64,000 nucleotides of DNA from Wagnerdoeblera intermedia (lineage in GTDB: Bacteria; Pseudomonadota; Alphaproteobacteria; Rhodobacterales; Rhodobacteraceae), in NCBI RefSeq assembly GCF_042647465.1, contig NZ_JBHRVN010000004.1. One strand, 5' to 3'. The notes beneath the pieces are model-generated. The model made no database searches. It had not been told where the DNA came from and saw only the letters and a list, made by a program, of their open reading frames with translations. The translations under genes were made by a program, and so were the position numbers. Positions within the stretch are counted from its first letter, which is position 1; each line of letters starts with the position of its first letter. Below, piece by piece: positions 7,623-17,054 of the stretch.

Positions 7623-8750
7623 ATGACCCTGACAGCAATCGATCTCTTCTGCGGCGCGGGCGGGCTGTCGGCAGGCTTGGAGTTGGCTGGGTTCAAGGTG
7701 CTGGCTGGGGCTGACCTGTTCGAAGCAGCTGGGAAGACATTCGAGAAAACCCACAAGCATGCAAAGTTCATTGGCGAGCCGATTGAGGATGTGACGGTCG
7801 AGCGCCTCATGGAGGACACCGGCCTTCGGAAGGGCGAATTGACCGTTCTGGCCGGTGGCCCGCCCTGTCAGGCTTATTCCATTTACAACCATCAACGGGG
7901 CATGCACGACTCTAGGGCTGTGCTCTTCAAACAGTATCTTCGGATCGTCGATGGTATGCAGCCCGAGTGGATCGTGATGGAAAACGTCATGGGAATCTAC
8001 TCTATAGGCGGCGGCGAGGCTGTCCGTTCTATCAAGTCAGAGCTGAAGAAGCTGGGCTATGAGGTTGAGGAGAAGGTCCTCAAGGCCGAAGAGTATGGCG
8101 TGCCCCAAGAGCGGCGCCGGGTGGTTTTCATTGGAAACCGCATTGGAGCCCCTATCCGTCACCCCGCACCTACCCACGGCCCCGGCCTCAAGCCCTTCAC
8201 GACGATTAAGGAGGCGATAGGAGACCTTCCTGCGCTGGAGAATGGCGAGGACGGCGGGACTGTAAATTACGCTAAACCCGCGAAAGGCCCCTTCCAGGAG
8301 TTCGTCCGTGGCAGTCAGAAGATGGTTGAGAACCATGACGCGCCACGTTTGGGAAAGGTCAATATTGAACGTCTGAAGCATATCCCACCAGGAGGAAGCT
8401 GGCGGGACATTCCGCACGATCTCTTGCCCGCAGGCATGCAGCGGGCGAAGCGGTCCGACCATACTAAACGCTATGGCAGGATGACATGGGACGGACTGTC
8501 CTGCACAGTGCTGACTAAATGCGACATTCATTGGGGGGCCTATATTCACCCCGAACAAGATCGAGCTGTGTCGGTGCGTGAGGCGGCCAGGCTTCAAGCG
8601 TTTCCAGATTCGTTCGTGTTTCAAGGCTCGAAGACGGATCAGTATATTCAGGTCGGCAACGCAGTTCCTCCCCTACTCGGACGCGCGATCGGCAGGACGA
8701 TCCTTGAGATTATCAACGAACAGGCTGAGCCCAAGATCGCCTCAGAATAA
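7623..8750 (+). CDS. C5-cytosine DNA methyltransferase (DruM of a Druantia II system, or NotI-like R-M partner)
   Basis: An intact 375-residue C5-MTase: motif I LFCGAGG (residues 8-14), catalytic GGPPCQAYS (Cys82), motif VI MENVMG, motif VIII QERRRVVFIG, and motifs IX-X from REAARLQAFPD to QVGNAVPPLLG. GGAAG precedes the ATG. Two roles are possible. It follows the broken NotI-like endonuclease on the same strand, as in an R-M pair. It also lies next to the DruE operon (convergent, 435 bases away), and Druantia type II is defined by a cytosine methylase, DruM, with DruF, DruG and DruE. The sequence does not settle which; it is not a close copy of the methyltransferase at 1034-1978. Confidence 0.93.
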   Translation: MTLTAIDLFCGAGGLSAGLELAGFKVLAGADLFEAAGKTFEKTHKHAKFIGEPIEDVTVERLMEDTGLRKGELTVLAGGPPCQAYSIYNHQRGMHDSRAVLFKQYLRIVDGMQPEWIVMENVMGIYSIGGGEAVRSIKSELKKLGYEVEEKVLKAEEYGVPQERRRVVFIGNRIGAPIRHPAPTHGPGLKPFTTIKEAIGDLPALENGEDGGTVNYAKPAKGPFQEFVRGSQKMVENHDAPRLGKVNIERLKHIPPGGSWRDIPHDLLPAGMQRAKRSDHTKRYGRMTWDGLSCTVLTKCDIHWGAYIHPEQDRAVSVREAARLQAFPDSFVFQGSKTDQYIQVGNAVPPLLGRAIGRTILEIINEQAEPKIASE

Positions 8751-8948
8751 CGGGAGCCTCGCTGTTTTGGCTCGGCGTTGCTTTGGTTTCAGCGGCCAGG
8801 CGGTGCGGGCTAGATTTTCCGGACAAGGAGAAACAGGCTCGGGTTGCGTGGTTTGATCATGACGCAGACAATACCCGCTAATTCTGAACCGAGCGATCTT
8901 TGATTTTGGCGAGGCCGCGCACGGTCGGGGTTGTAGGGGCGCAATATA

Positions 8949-8969
8949 CGCCGCCCAAGAAGGGCGGCG
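8949..8969. terminator. Hairpin between convergent genes
   Basis: cgccgccc, loop aagaa, gggcggcg: an 8-bp perfect GC stem between two converging operons. There is no T tract after it on either strand, so termination is plausible from position only. Confidence 0.4.
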
Positions 8970-9057
8970 TGGTGGAACAGGCAATCCGGCGTATTGGTTT
9001 TATTCGGGGCCAACCTTGATCTGATGCTGATCGGTGACGAGGGCGGTGTTTGGACTA

Positions 9058-9075
9058 ACGTTGCCCCCGAGTTTT
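9058..9075 (+). repeat. Right arm of an imperfect inverted repeat (mate at 105-122)
   Basis: Exact 18-base reverse complement of 105-122, with looser similarity continuing for about 30 bases. The two arms bracket the NaeI-like system, the mobilisation genes, the NotI remnant and the second methyltransferase, but not the DruE operon. Confidence 0.6.
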
Positions 9076-9185
9076 ATTGAACCAAGCGAGCTCCGCTCGT
9101 TAGATTTGCCATGTGGGCGGTTTGAGCAACAGGGGGCAGGTCACTCGGGGGCCGGCGCAGATGGCACGCTTGTCGCAGACTACTT

Positions 9186-12100
9186 TCACCCATCTGACGC
9201 AAATCGCATGCGTTCCACAGTTGCCAGAAGTCTGCGGGACGCCTCAAACGTATCTATTAGATAGAGTGAACGACCCGCATCCAAATGCTCCTCCAAGTAG
9301 TTCGACAGCATGTTTGGGTCCCAGAAGGGATGAACAATGACGAAAGCTTCTCTGCGCCCTTCCTCGCAAAGCACGGTGGGCAGGGCGTTCGGGCCGATAT
9401 GATCGATACGCCGGGTTGAAGGCGACAAGCGGCGCAGATCCTCGGCGGCACGTTCCGCAAGTGTCCTCCAATCCAACAGCTCCGGTGCAGAGAAATCTCC
9501 GCTACAGCCGACATCATGCTCGGGGTCGGTCAGACAGCGCAGGAAGCTCATGCCGAGGCGCCAGTCCAGAAGACCGTGATAGTGTCGGTTCCCATATCTC
9601 TGCATGCAGTAATAGCAGGCGAGACCGCAGTCTCGTCGGTGGGTGTCTGTGAGAAAACGTGAGGTCAGAGGGTCTTCTGAATTATCTAGCATAGATTGGA
9701 TCAGAGTAGTGACAAGGGGACGCTCCTCAATAATCTCTGCTAGCCGACGACAGAAGCCGGCGCCGTTGACCAGAACATCTGCGATTTGAAGGACCGGGCG
9801 ACCATCGTTCGATCGCGGTTCCAGTGGCTCGAACTCGTCGGGGTCGATATCGAAGCTTAGGGATGCACGCTGAATCAACATATGGGTTGCACTGATCGCT
9901 GCCGCCCGCAAGCTCGTTCCGGTCACGTCCTTTCTGTTACCGCCAATTCGCCTCAAAGCGAGTCTGGGGTTCACCTGTTGCATCGTAATAGTTAGCGCGT
10001 CCGTTCTTTTGCGTGAAAAGAGCCTGAAGGATCCGGGTGTGAAACCGTCCTGCTCCTCGAACCATGAGCCAGACTGACGCGAGGTGGTCTCTAGTATCGC
10101 CTGATGCGGCACACGCGCTACTTTCTGTGACCTTCCACCCTCCATTTCAAACCACGTATGCCCCTGTGTCCGTGAAACCAGTGGATAAGGCTCTGGCGTG
10201 CCATCCTTGCCAAGTGGACCGCGATTCCGGCGGATGATCTGCGCTTCCGACCCCGAAGAGAGGATCATGTTGGTGCCTGGAACAGGCCGTAAAGTCATAG
10301 GTGCAATGATGGATGCTGTTTCTCGGCGGAGCAGCGGGGGAAACTGCTCCATCCCATCTGATTTCTGCGCCTTGAAATCCGTGCGGAACGCGGCAGGGGA
10401 ATGATAGGTTTCCATGGCCTCGGCGGAGAGAGGATGGCCGCACTCGGCACAGGTCAGCCCGGAAGATGACTGACCTGCCCGGATCATCGTGATGCCATTG
10501 CACTGCACGCAATCGGCAATTGTCTGTATCTCGCTCCACCACTCCTTCATCGGGGCGGGCGTGATTTCCCATTCTCCCTGCTTACCCGGTCGCAGAAGGC
10601 CCAGCGGTGAAGTAAATCCGACCGGGGTATGTAGCAATTTGTCTCTTGCCAGCGTCTGACCAGGTGCGAACTCGTAGATCGCGAGATCCATTTCTCGGTC
10701 CACGGTGTCCCAGCCGACCGCCTCCCGAGACGTTGCCTTCGGGCCGACGTAAAGATTGCGCACGCGTGTTGGCATACCGAACATCGGCAATAACCCGGCT
10801 TCGGCGAGATGCTCTGCGAGACCCTCGGACGTAGCCGCGCCTATTGGAGGACGCGTGGCTTCGATGGCGTCGATCAGCTCATCCGGAGACAGGCCCATAA
10901 GTAACTCGGATGCGCGGCCTGAGTAGCCGGCGCCGATGCTGGCTGCCAGCCGATCGCGCGTGTCGATTGACCGCTCCAGTGCACAACGCAGAAGTTTCTG
11001 CCAGCCGCTCGTTGTCGCGAAATAGGCGACGACTGGGACATATTCGCCATGGATGTCGTGCAGCGTGTCGCCGGGATAGCCCGCGCCATGTGCTGCACGC
11101 AGGTCCTCGAAAGCCGCCGCAAGCCAGCCCTTACGTATCAGACGCCGACCGATATCAAGGTGATCCTGTGTTAGAAACGGTGGCGGCGGCGCATCTGCAG
11201 TGATGGCCCTCGGATTACGGAAGTAGTGCAGGTCATGGCTGCGCCCGCGGCAGAGTGTCAGCGCAATTGAATATGCCTGACCGCGCCGGCCCGCTCGTCC
11301 AACTCTCTGCTGGTAATTGAAACGCTGGGGCGGCATGTTAGCCTGATAGACCGCCTGCAGAGAACCAATATCGATACCGACTTCCATGGTCGTGGTCACC
11401 GATAGCATGTCGATCTCTCGCGCCCGCCGCGCAAGGCTATCCGGAGCAGCATCAACGAAAATCCCCTTGAATCGCCTCAACCGGTCAGCAGGCGATCCGG
11501 TTTGTCCGGTCAATTCCTCACACCGGAGCCGGAATACGCCCTGCTCTTCACTTAGTGCGGTCTCAAGCCTGCGCGAGATGTAATTGCGCTCTCGGATATC
11601 CCGAGCGTTAGCATTGGCCTCTTGCGGAAGTGGAGCATGACATCGGGTGCAGATTCCAAAACCTTTGTGCAGATGGGCACGATGGCAGGTTTGGCATTCG
11701 AAAACCGGCGCATCGGGAGGCACAACCTTTACGAAAAGCCGCTCGATCCGGATGATGCCGCCGCTGTGGCCAAGCCCCTTCAACCCATCCAGTAGCCCGG
11801 TGATCTCGTCCTCCGACAGGTCGAGGGCGTCGAGGAAGGCACGAACCCGGCGGCTCCGTATATCTCGGGCCGCGTGCCATTCCTTGACGCCGTCAGTGAC
11901 CCACTTGTTGGCCTGAACCCGGTAGCTGTCGGCAAAGACGCGCAGCAGCGCATCTAGCCGGTCACTATGAGAATCCGCTCTACCCGTCAGACAGGGATAG
12001 CCAATCCCGGTTTCTTCGAGCGCGAAGTAGTTCCGAGAAAAAATTACATCTTCAACCAATGTGCGTTGCGCACCTGCAACTTGGTTGCGCGCAGCACTCA

Positions 12101-15020
12101 CATCTTGGACGTCCACGTTACGTGTCCAAGTGGGTATACCACCGGGCTCATCGAAAAGCTCGAACCAATCGTAGAAGCGGCGGGAGCCGTTCTCTCCCCC
12201 CTTCAGGCGTTCGATCCCAGTGTCGTCTGTTGGATGCATGCCGATGCGGACCATGCCGGCAAGTAGCCGCCCCGCCGATGATTTGCCGGAGTCGGCGATC
12301 TCGATAATCTCGGACAGCGGGATACGATCCGCATCTCTTGTGTGTCGCGCTTGTTTAATCTGCTCGTTCAGATCATCCACGAGATCGTCATCGCCGACAT
12401 CCTCCGCCTCGTCCCGCAACCGACGTAAGTTCTTGACGTCCAGAACTGGAGTGTTTGCGATGGCCCTCATTCCTTCCACAAGCAGGCGCCTGCGGGTGTC
12501 ATCATGGTGCCCACGCTCAACATTGATGGCAGCGCGCGCTGCATCTTGGCGGCTGTCTGAAAACACAACCGCCTTGGGCGCGGTGCCGGACCGTTTCAAG
12601 AGTTCGAGCAGTTCGGAAGCTAGTAGCTGCGAGGTCTTTGCAAACCCCGTGCGGAAGCTACGGATGGGTGACTTGCGAAAGTTCTCACTGCGCCGGAAAT
12701 AATCAACTCCACAGCAAGGGCAACCATTGGGGCCGGCGGAGCGGGGGCGTCGGGCAGCCTGCCCGTTAAGAACGAAGATGCGACCTGGAATACATCCGTC
12801 TTGCGCAGCTGGCGCCGTATCGAAAATCTGGGCATTGGAGGGACTTAGCCAAGCATCGAGCCACTTTTCATCCTCGTTTTCACTGCGTTGCAATTTTGTG
12901 CGCCTAGGTAAGAACAGCACAAACTGTTGATGGCTCAGTGCTTCGTAATCTGTTTCGCCGCCAATGTCGGGCAATCCCTCTAGATCCCTCGTCGTCGGTA
13001 GAATTTCCGTCCAAGCCGTATAAACTGATGTCTGCCCACGCCTTCCGCCAATGAATTCAGCGTAGCAGACTTCGCAGTAGTAGAGCTCGAACATCCTCTG
13101 CGTTCCGCGCGAGGTTTCCGTATGACTCGCGCCACGCTCGATCGCTAGGTTCTCGTATTCCAACTTACCCGCATCATTCAGCATCGGGCTCAGAAACAGA
13201 CCCTCGAGATTCCGAAGGAAGAGATGTAGCCGGAAGGCTGGGACATCGTTGGGCATATCCTTGATTTTATCGCCCATTCCCCGCAAGATGGTTAGTCCGC
13301 GAAGAGGCAGCAGACCCGCCACCGGGCCAAAAAGAGACGCACCTATCTGACTGGCCGGAGCGGCTTTCAATGCGCCGTTCTTGTCTACACATGCGGCGGC
13401 CAGACGCCGTCCCGCATGTGTGACGATATCGGTGAAGGCGTCGCTCGCAGCCCCCAGCGCTCGTCCGCAGCGAGCTATAATCTCGTCCAAGTCTGGCTTT
13501 TCGCCCGGCGTGTAACTCAGCGCTCCGGTGAATCGCCCTGCGGGGCAGAGAAGCCGCGCGAGATCCGAGAAAGGGGTCGGATCAAGCAGACCGGTCTCAC
13601 ATTTTGGAAGCTGCATCGTGCCGGTTACCACGCAGTCCGCCCAGTCTTCGGGGCTCGTTGCCCCGTTCTCGGTCTCGGCGGAGTGGGTGCCGAAGGGACC
13701 GAAGAAATCAAACAGGTATTTAAGGCTTTGATCCCGCTCGGCGCCCTCGAGCGGTAGCGACGCGGAAGACGAGAGGATACGCAGTTTGTGCCGGAGCTCT
13801 GGCCGGTCCAGCCCGAGCCGAGTGATCAGTAGGCGCATCAGCGCCGCGGTTTCTGTTCCCGCGGAACCACGGATCAGATGCAGCTCGTCTAGAACAAGGT
13901 AGAAGTAGGCATCCTCTTGCTGCGCCAGCCAATCTCGGGTGGCGTCGAAAATTGGAGCCTCAACTTCGCGCGAAAGCATAGCGCTGAGCATCGAGACGTT
14001 TGTGACCAGGATGTCTGGCGGAGTCTGTTGCATGTCCCAACGGCAAACGAGTTCCGCCCCGTCGATAGACGGGAACAGGTAGCGCGTAGGGTCTTGGTCC
14101 GGATTCTGTTTGTCGTAGGTGCGGGCGAGTTCCTGATCCGCAGCGATCTGCTGAAGGATTTGCGCGGCCTTGCGCCTGCGGGTCCTTGCATCGCTTTTCT
14201 CACGTTGATCGGTCCGCCGCGGATGCCTCAAATGGCCTGGAACTGGCGTCGCAGACGTGTAACGCCCGAAAAAGATCCGGTTGCCGCGCGCTCGTCGGTC
14301 CAGCGTCGCCTTCGCCTCCGGGCTATCGAGCATCTTGCGCAGCCTGACCATCTGATCTTCAACCAGCGCGTTCATTGGATAAAGCAACAAAGCGCGTAGC
14401 GCAGCAGGTCTTCCCGTCCCTTCCGCCGCCCTATGCGGAGTGAAATCGGGAGTGATATTACCCGCATTTCCACCCACCTTGCTCGTCTCGTTCCGTGAGC
14501 CCTTCCACCAATCGGTATGGCAATATCCGGGCGCCGGCGCTGGCCAGCGGGTCGCCTCTGCCGTAATGCTGGCGAGGATTGGCAATAGGAAAGACTCTGT
14601 CTTACCCGAACCAGTGCCTGAAGTGACGATGCCGGGTAGTCCTGAGCGGACGCCGCGGGTGAGCATCTCCACCTGATGGGTGTAGGGAGCGAAACGGGAG
14701 CTGCGTGCTAATTGACCATCACTGTCGTCCCCCGGGAAGAGGCCAGAGAGAAACATCTCCACGATCGCCCGACGTTCCTCCTCTGAGAAGCCGGACAACG
14801 GGGAATCTGTCCCTGCTGTCACCATTTCCTCGAAGCTCAGATCGGATGCACGATAGCGCGGCACTGGCTCTAGAAAAGGCTCCGGCATAAGTCCATCCGG
14901 TGCTGCAAGCAACTCTCGACGGGCTGTTGTAAGATCAGATCGGCCTATCCGGTAGGCTGTGTCGAGATAGGAGAGAAAGAGTTTCAGGATCTCGCCGTGT
15001 GCGCCAAGGGGATCAAGCAT
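9186..15020 (-). CDS. druE: DruE-like giant DEAD/DEAH helicase with C-terminal DUF1998
   Basis: A 1,944-residue superfamily 2 helicase. Visible in order: Q-motif YTHQ (about 113-116), Walker A SGTGSGKTE (about 134-142), motif Ia YPMNALVEDQ (about 214), motif II DELH (378-381), motif III SSSASLP, a Cys cluster CPCC, VFSDSRQDAA, a second cluster CQTCHRAH..CTRC, EVGIDIG and motif VI QRVGRAGRRG (near 1240), a third cluster CVQCNG..CAECGH, and the DUF1998 signature CGLACYYCMQRYGN with H-x2-LDW near 1800. This architecture and length are those of DruE, the common subunit of Druantia phage defence. Its ATG overlaps the upstream stop by 8 bp; it is the last gene of a three-gene operon. Other DUF1998 helicases (for example DISARM-associated) are smaller or split. 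Confidence 0.82.
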   Translation of the reverse strand: MLDPLGAHGEILKLFLSYLDTAYRIGRSDLTTARRELLAAPDGLMPEPFLEPVPRYRASDLSFEEMVTAGTDSPLSGFSEEERRAIVEMFLSGLFPGDDSDGQLARSSRFAPYTHQVEMLTRGVRSGLPGIVTSGTGSGKTESFLLPILASITAEATRWPAPAPGYCHTDWWKGSRNETSKVGGNAGNITPDFTPHRAAEGTGRPAALRALLLYPMNALVEDQMVRLRKMLDSPEAKATLDRRARGNRIFFGRYTSATPVPGHLRHPRRTDQREKSDARTRRRKAAQILQQIAADQELARTYDKQNPDQDPTRYLFPSIDGAELVCRWDMQQTPPDILVTNVSMLSAMLSREVEAPIFDATRDWLAQQEDAYFYLVLDELHLIRGSAGTETAALMRLLITRLGLDRPELRHKLRILSSSASLPLEGAERDQSLKYLFDFFGPFGTHSAETENGATSPEDWADCVVTGTMQLPKCETGLLDPTPFSDLARLLCPAGRFTGALSYTPGEKPDLDEIIARCGRALGAASDAFTDIVTHAGRRLAAACVDKNGALKAAPASQIGASLFGPVAGLLPLRGLTILRGMGDKIKDMPNDVPAFRLHLFLRNLEGLFLSPMLNDAGKLEYENLAIERGASHTETSRGTQRMFELYYCEVCYAEFIGGRRGQTSVYTAWTEILPTTRDLEGLPDIGGETDYEALSHQQFVLFLPRRTKLQRSENEDEKWLDAWLSPSNAQIFDTAPAAQDGCIPGRIFVLNGQAARRPRSAGPNGCPCCGVDYFRRSENFRKSPIRSFRTGFAKTSQLLASELLELLKRSGTAPKAVVFSDSRQDAARAAINVERGHHDDTRRRLLVEGMRAIANTPVLDVKNLRRLRDEAEDVGDDDLVDDLNEQIKQARHTRDADRIPLSEIIEIADSGKSSAGRLLAGMVRIGMHPTDDTGIERLKGGENGSRRFYDWFELFDEPGGIPTWTRNVDVQDVSAARNQVAGAQRTLVEDVIFSRNYFALEETGIGYPCLTGRADSHSDRLDALLRVFADSYRVQANKWVTDGVKEWHAARDIRSRRVRAFLDALDLSEDEITGLLDGLKGLGHSGGIIRIERLFVKVVPPDAPVFECQTCHRAHLHKGFGICTRCHAPLPQEANANARDIRERNYISRRLETALSEEQGVFRLRCEELTGQTGSPADRLRRFKGIFVDAAPDSLARRAREIDMLSVTTTMEVGIDIGSLQAVYQANMPPQRFNYQQRVGRAGRRGQAYSIALTLCRGRSHDLHYFRNPRAITADAPPPPFLTQDHLDIGRRLIRKGWLAAAFEDLRAAHGAGYPGDTLHDIHGEYVPVVAYFATTSGWQKLLRCALERSIDTRDRLAASIGAGYSGRASELLMGLSPDELIDAIEATRPPIGAATSEGLAEHLAEAGLLPMFGMPTRVRNLYVGPKATSREAVGWDTVDREMDLAIYEFAPGQTLARDKLLHTPVGFTSPLGLLRPGKQGEWEITPAPMKEWWSEIQTIADCVQCNGITMIRAGQSSSGLTCAECGHPLSAEAMETYHSPAAFRTDFKAQKSDGMEQFPPLLRRETASIIAPMTLRPVPGTNMILSSGSEAQIIRRNRGPLGKDGTPEPYPLVSRTQGHTWFEMEGGRSQKVARVPHQAILETTSRQSGSWFEEQDGFTPGSFRLFSRKRTDALTITMQQVNPRLALRRIGGNRKDVTGTSLRAAAISATHMLIQRASLSFDIDPDEFEPLEPRSNDGRPVLQIADVLVNGAGFCRRLAEIIEERPLVTTLIQSMLDNSEDPLTSRFLTDTHRRDCGLACYYCMQRYGNRHYHGLLDWRLGMSFLRCLTDPEHDVGCSGDFSAPELLDWRTLAERAAEDLRRLSPSTRRIDHIGPNALPTVLCEEGRREAFVIVHPFWDPNMLSNYLEEHLDAGRSLYLIDTFEASRRLLATVERMRFASDG

Positions 15021-17052
15021 TTTCTTGCTCCTTCAAAAGGCCGTTCAGCCATGTTTCACCAGCGCGGCGCAATCCGATCAAGCGTGTCACACGCGTTGAA
15101 ATGGTCTCGTCCGAAACGCCAAATAGGCAGGCTGCACGGTGGAGTCCGATCTCGAATGTCAACTCCATGGGTGTCCCGATTTCATTCGCCAAGATGCGGT
15201 CTTCCAGCGCGTCCTTTTCCAGCAAATCGTAGGGCGCATGCGGTAAGTAATACAGTGGCCGTGCACGTCCCGAAGCCTCTCGCAGTAAGCTCCCACCCGC
15301 GGCGAGACGCAGAGCGGGGGCGAGACAGAGAGCAGACCGCGGCAATTCGGACCAAGTCATGCTGGGGTCAGCGGGCCGTGCGGAAAGGCTAATTCCAATC
15401 AGTAGGTTGCGGGGGCGCTCTGGTCCGCGCAGTATGTCGAGCAGACTGGGCAACCAGAGCTTCATCGGCGCCATGTCGAGCCCATCAAGCCAGAGTAGGT
15501 GATATCGCTCAGGTGTGCGCCGTGCCGCCGTCCATGCCAGCCGCAGCCCACCAGGCTCGCCGTTGCCTGGGCGTGTCCAGAGGTCGTCCAGAGCGATTGT
15601 GCCGGGGCCGATCACTTCCCGGAAGATCTCTCCCCCAGAAACTAGTTGCGCATAGCCAGGCATCATTCTTTCGGCTGCCTGCGTTGGCAACACCGCACAT
15701 GCCCCTGAGCGCAAAGCGAGGTCGAAATACTCAAAATCATCCTCGCTTATGCCGATTTCGTTCGCGGTGCGCCTAAGCTTTTTCGCAAAGGCCTCGACGG
15801 AAAGTGGCTCTGCGCTGCAGCGACGTGGTGCAATCCAGGGGGGGAGTGTCGGGTCGGTTGTAATTAGAGGCGCGGCATCGGCACCTACAACCGATCGAAA
15901 CCGGTCCAACATGGCATCGAAGGTTTCGTCATGCTCCATGCTAGCATCATCCAGTGCCCCCCCGAGCGCCACGATCTCTTCAGCGATTTGGCTCCGGAGT
16001 GTGGCCTGTTGGTCGCGCAGTTCATCCGCCTCCCGACGACATAGCTCCAGTAGCGCCTCTTCTTCCGCAAGTAGTCCTGCGATCTCGGCACGCCGCGCGA
16101 CGAGTCCGGCCTCCGCTTCGACTAGCTCCTTCTCAAGCGTGGCTTTCCGGATCTCGAGATCTGACATTTCAGAGAAGAGGGCCGCCCGGATTTCTACCCT
16201 CATCCCCTCTTCAAGCTCTTTCGTCCGAGCAATCACGCTGCTTTCCACCTGCGCGCGCACTTCAGGCGTCTCCAGCAGATGTTCAGCGATTAGCGGAATG
16301 GTCATCATATGATCTTGGATTCGCCCAATGAAGCCGGTCGTCCAGTCGAGCCACTCGTTATCGGCCCAAGTTTCTTTCAGGAAGGCTTCCATGGCTACAA
16401 GTTGCCTAATGATGTTCGCTTCCTCACGTCGCGACGGACCGCTTGAGCTCTTCCGGAATTTCTTCAGCAATTCCTCCAGAAGACTACGGTCATCCAGCCA
16501 ATTGATGCGATTAATTTCGATACCAACTGTTTCACCGGGGAGTTCTCTCCACCGTCCGTTCAAGCGCTTGCCCTCGAACAGGCGGCCATCAAACACATGG
16601 ATTTTGAACGTTCCCGGTTGCGCGACAAACCTGTTCGTCAGCACATCGGGTGCAAGTCGGACGGGAACGCATTCAGTCGGGCTCAGAGCCAGAATGAGCT
16701 CTTCTGTGCCGCAGGGCAGATCATCAAATCCGGTAGTGAGAACCTTGAAACGGATTTGTTCGAGAGACAGCCCCCGCATATCGATGACCTCGCGCGGGGT
16801 TAAATGTTGGTCGACAATGAATTTATCGTGCTCCGCATCGACAGAGCGCGGGTTGGGCTTGGCGGTAAAGGAGAGATACTGCCCCTTGCGCGCAAGGGGC
16901 AAGGATGGCGCAAAGACTTTTCCAAGGGGCGGTAGGAGCAGCTCCATCTCGGCGTTCTGCCAGCTGCCATTCTTTGCAACAGCCTCGCAGATGATCCGCG
17001 TGTGATTGCGCGGCTCGTATTCGCAGTAGCCTATAAAAAGTTTATCAGACAC
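15013..17052 (-). CDS. Druantia II accessory protein (DruF/DruG-like) with central coiled coil
   Basis: Protein of 679 residues. I place the start at the GTG at 17052 (VSDKLFIGYCEYEP): it lies two bases after the stop of the upstream gene and has GAGG nine bases before it, whereas a longer frame to 17232 would overlap that gene by 178 bases with an implausible Cys/Pro-rich sequence. The N-terminal part is a beta-rich domain; the centre is a long Glu/Ala/Arg-rich coiled coil (ATLEKELVEAEAGLVARRAE and following); the C-terminal third has YHLLWLDGLDMA, a Walker B-like strand, but I find no Walker A, so it may be a degenerate AAA-like module. It sits between the 872-residue gene and druE with near-zero spacing. 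I cannot say from memory which Druantia letter it bears. Confidence 0.7.
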   Translation of the reverse strand: MSDKLFIGYCEYEPRNHTRIICEAVAKNGSWQNAEMELLLPPLGKVFAPSLPLARKGQYLSFTAKPNPRSVDAEHDKFIVDQHLTPREVIDMRGLSLEQIRFKVLTTGFDDLPCGTEELILALSPTECVPVRLAPDVLTNRFVAQPGTFKIHVFDGRLFEGKRLNGRWRELPGETVGIEINRINWLDDRSLLEELLKKFRKSSSGPSRREEANIIRQLVAMEAFLKETWADNEWLDWTTGFIGRIQDHMMTIPLIAEHLLETPEVRAQVESSVIARTKELEEGMRVEIRAALFSEMSDLEIRKATLEKELVEAEAGLVARRAEIAGLLAEEEALLELCRREADELRDQQATLRSQIAEEIVALGGALDDASMEHDETFDAMLDRFRSVVGADAAPLITTDPTLPPWIAPRRCSAEPLSVEAFAKKLRRTANEIGISEDDFEYFDLALRSGACAVLPTQAAERMMPGYAQLVSGGEIFREVIGPGTIALDDLWTRPGNGEPGGLRLAWTAARRTPERYHLLWLDGLDMAPMKLWLPSLLDILRGPERPRNLLIGISLSARPADPSMTWSELPRSALCLAPALRLAAGGSLLREASGRARPLYYLPHAPYDLLEKDALEDRILANEIGTPMELTFEIGLHRAACLFGVSDETISTRVTRLIGLRRAGETWLNGLLKEQENA

Positions 17053-17054
17053 GT

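Larger units (their letters stand above)
8751..9185. other. Convergent intergenic region
   Basis: About 435 bases between the methyltransferase and the end of the DruE-like gene. No credible gene. It holds a perfect 8-bp hairpin at 8949-8969 and the right arm of the inverted repeat at 9058-9075. Fragments on the minus strand (for example HHAALLGRRILRPYNPDRARP) look protein-like but match nothing I recognise. Confidence 0.5.
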
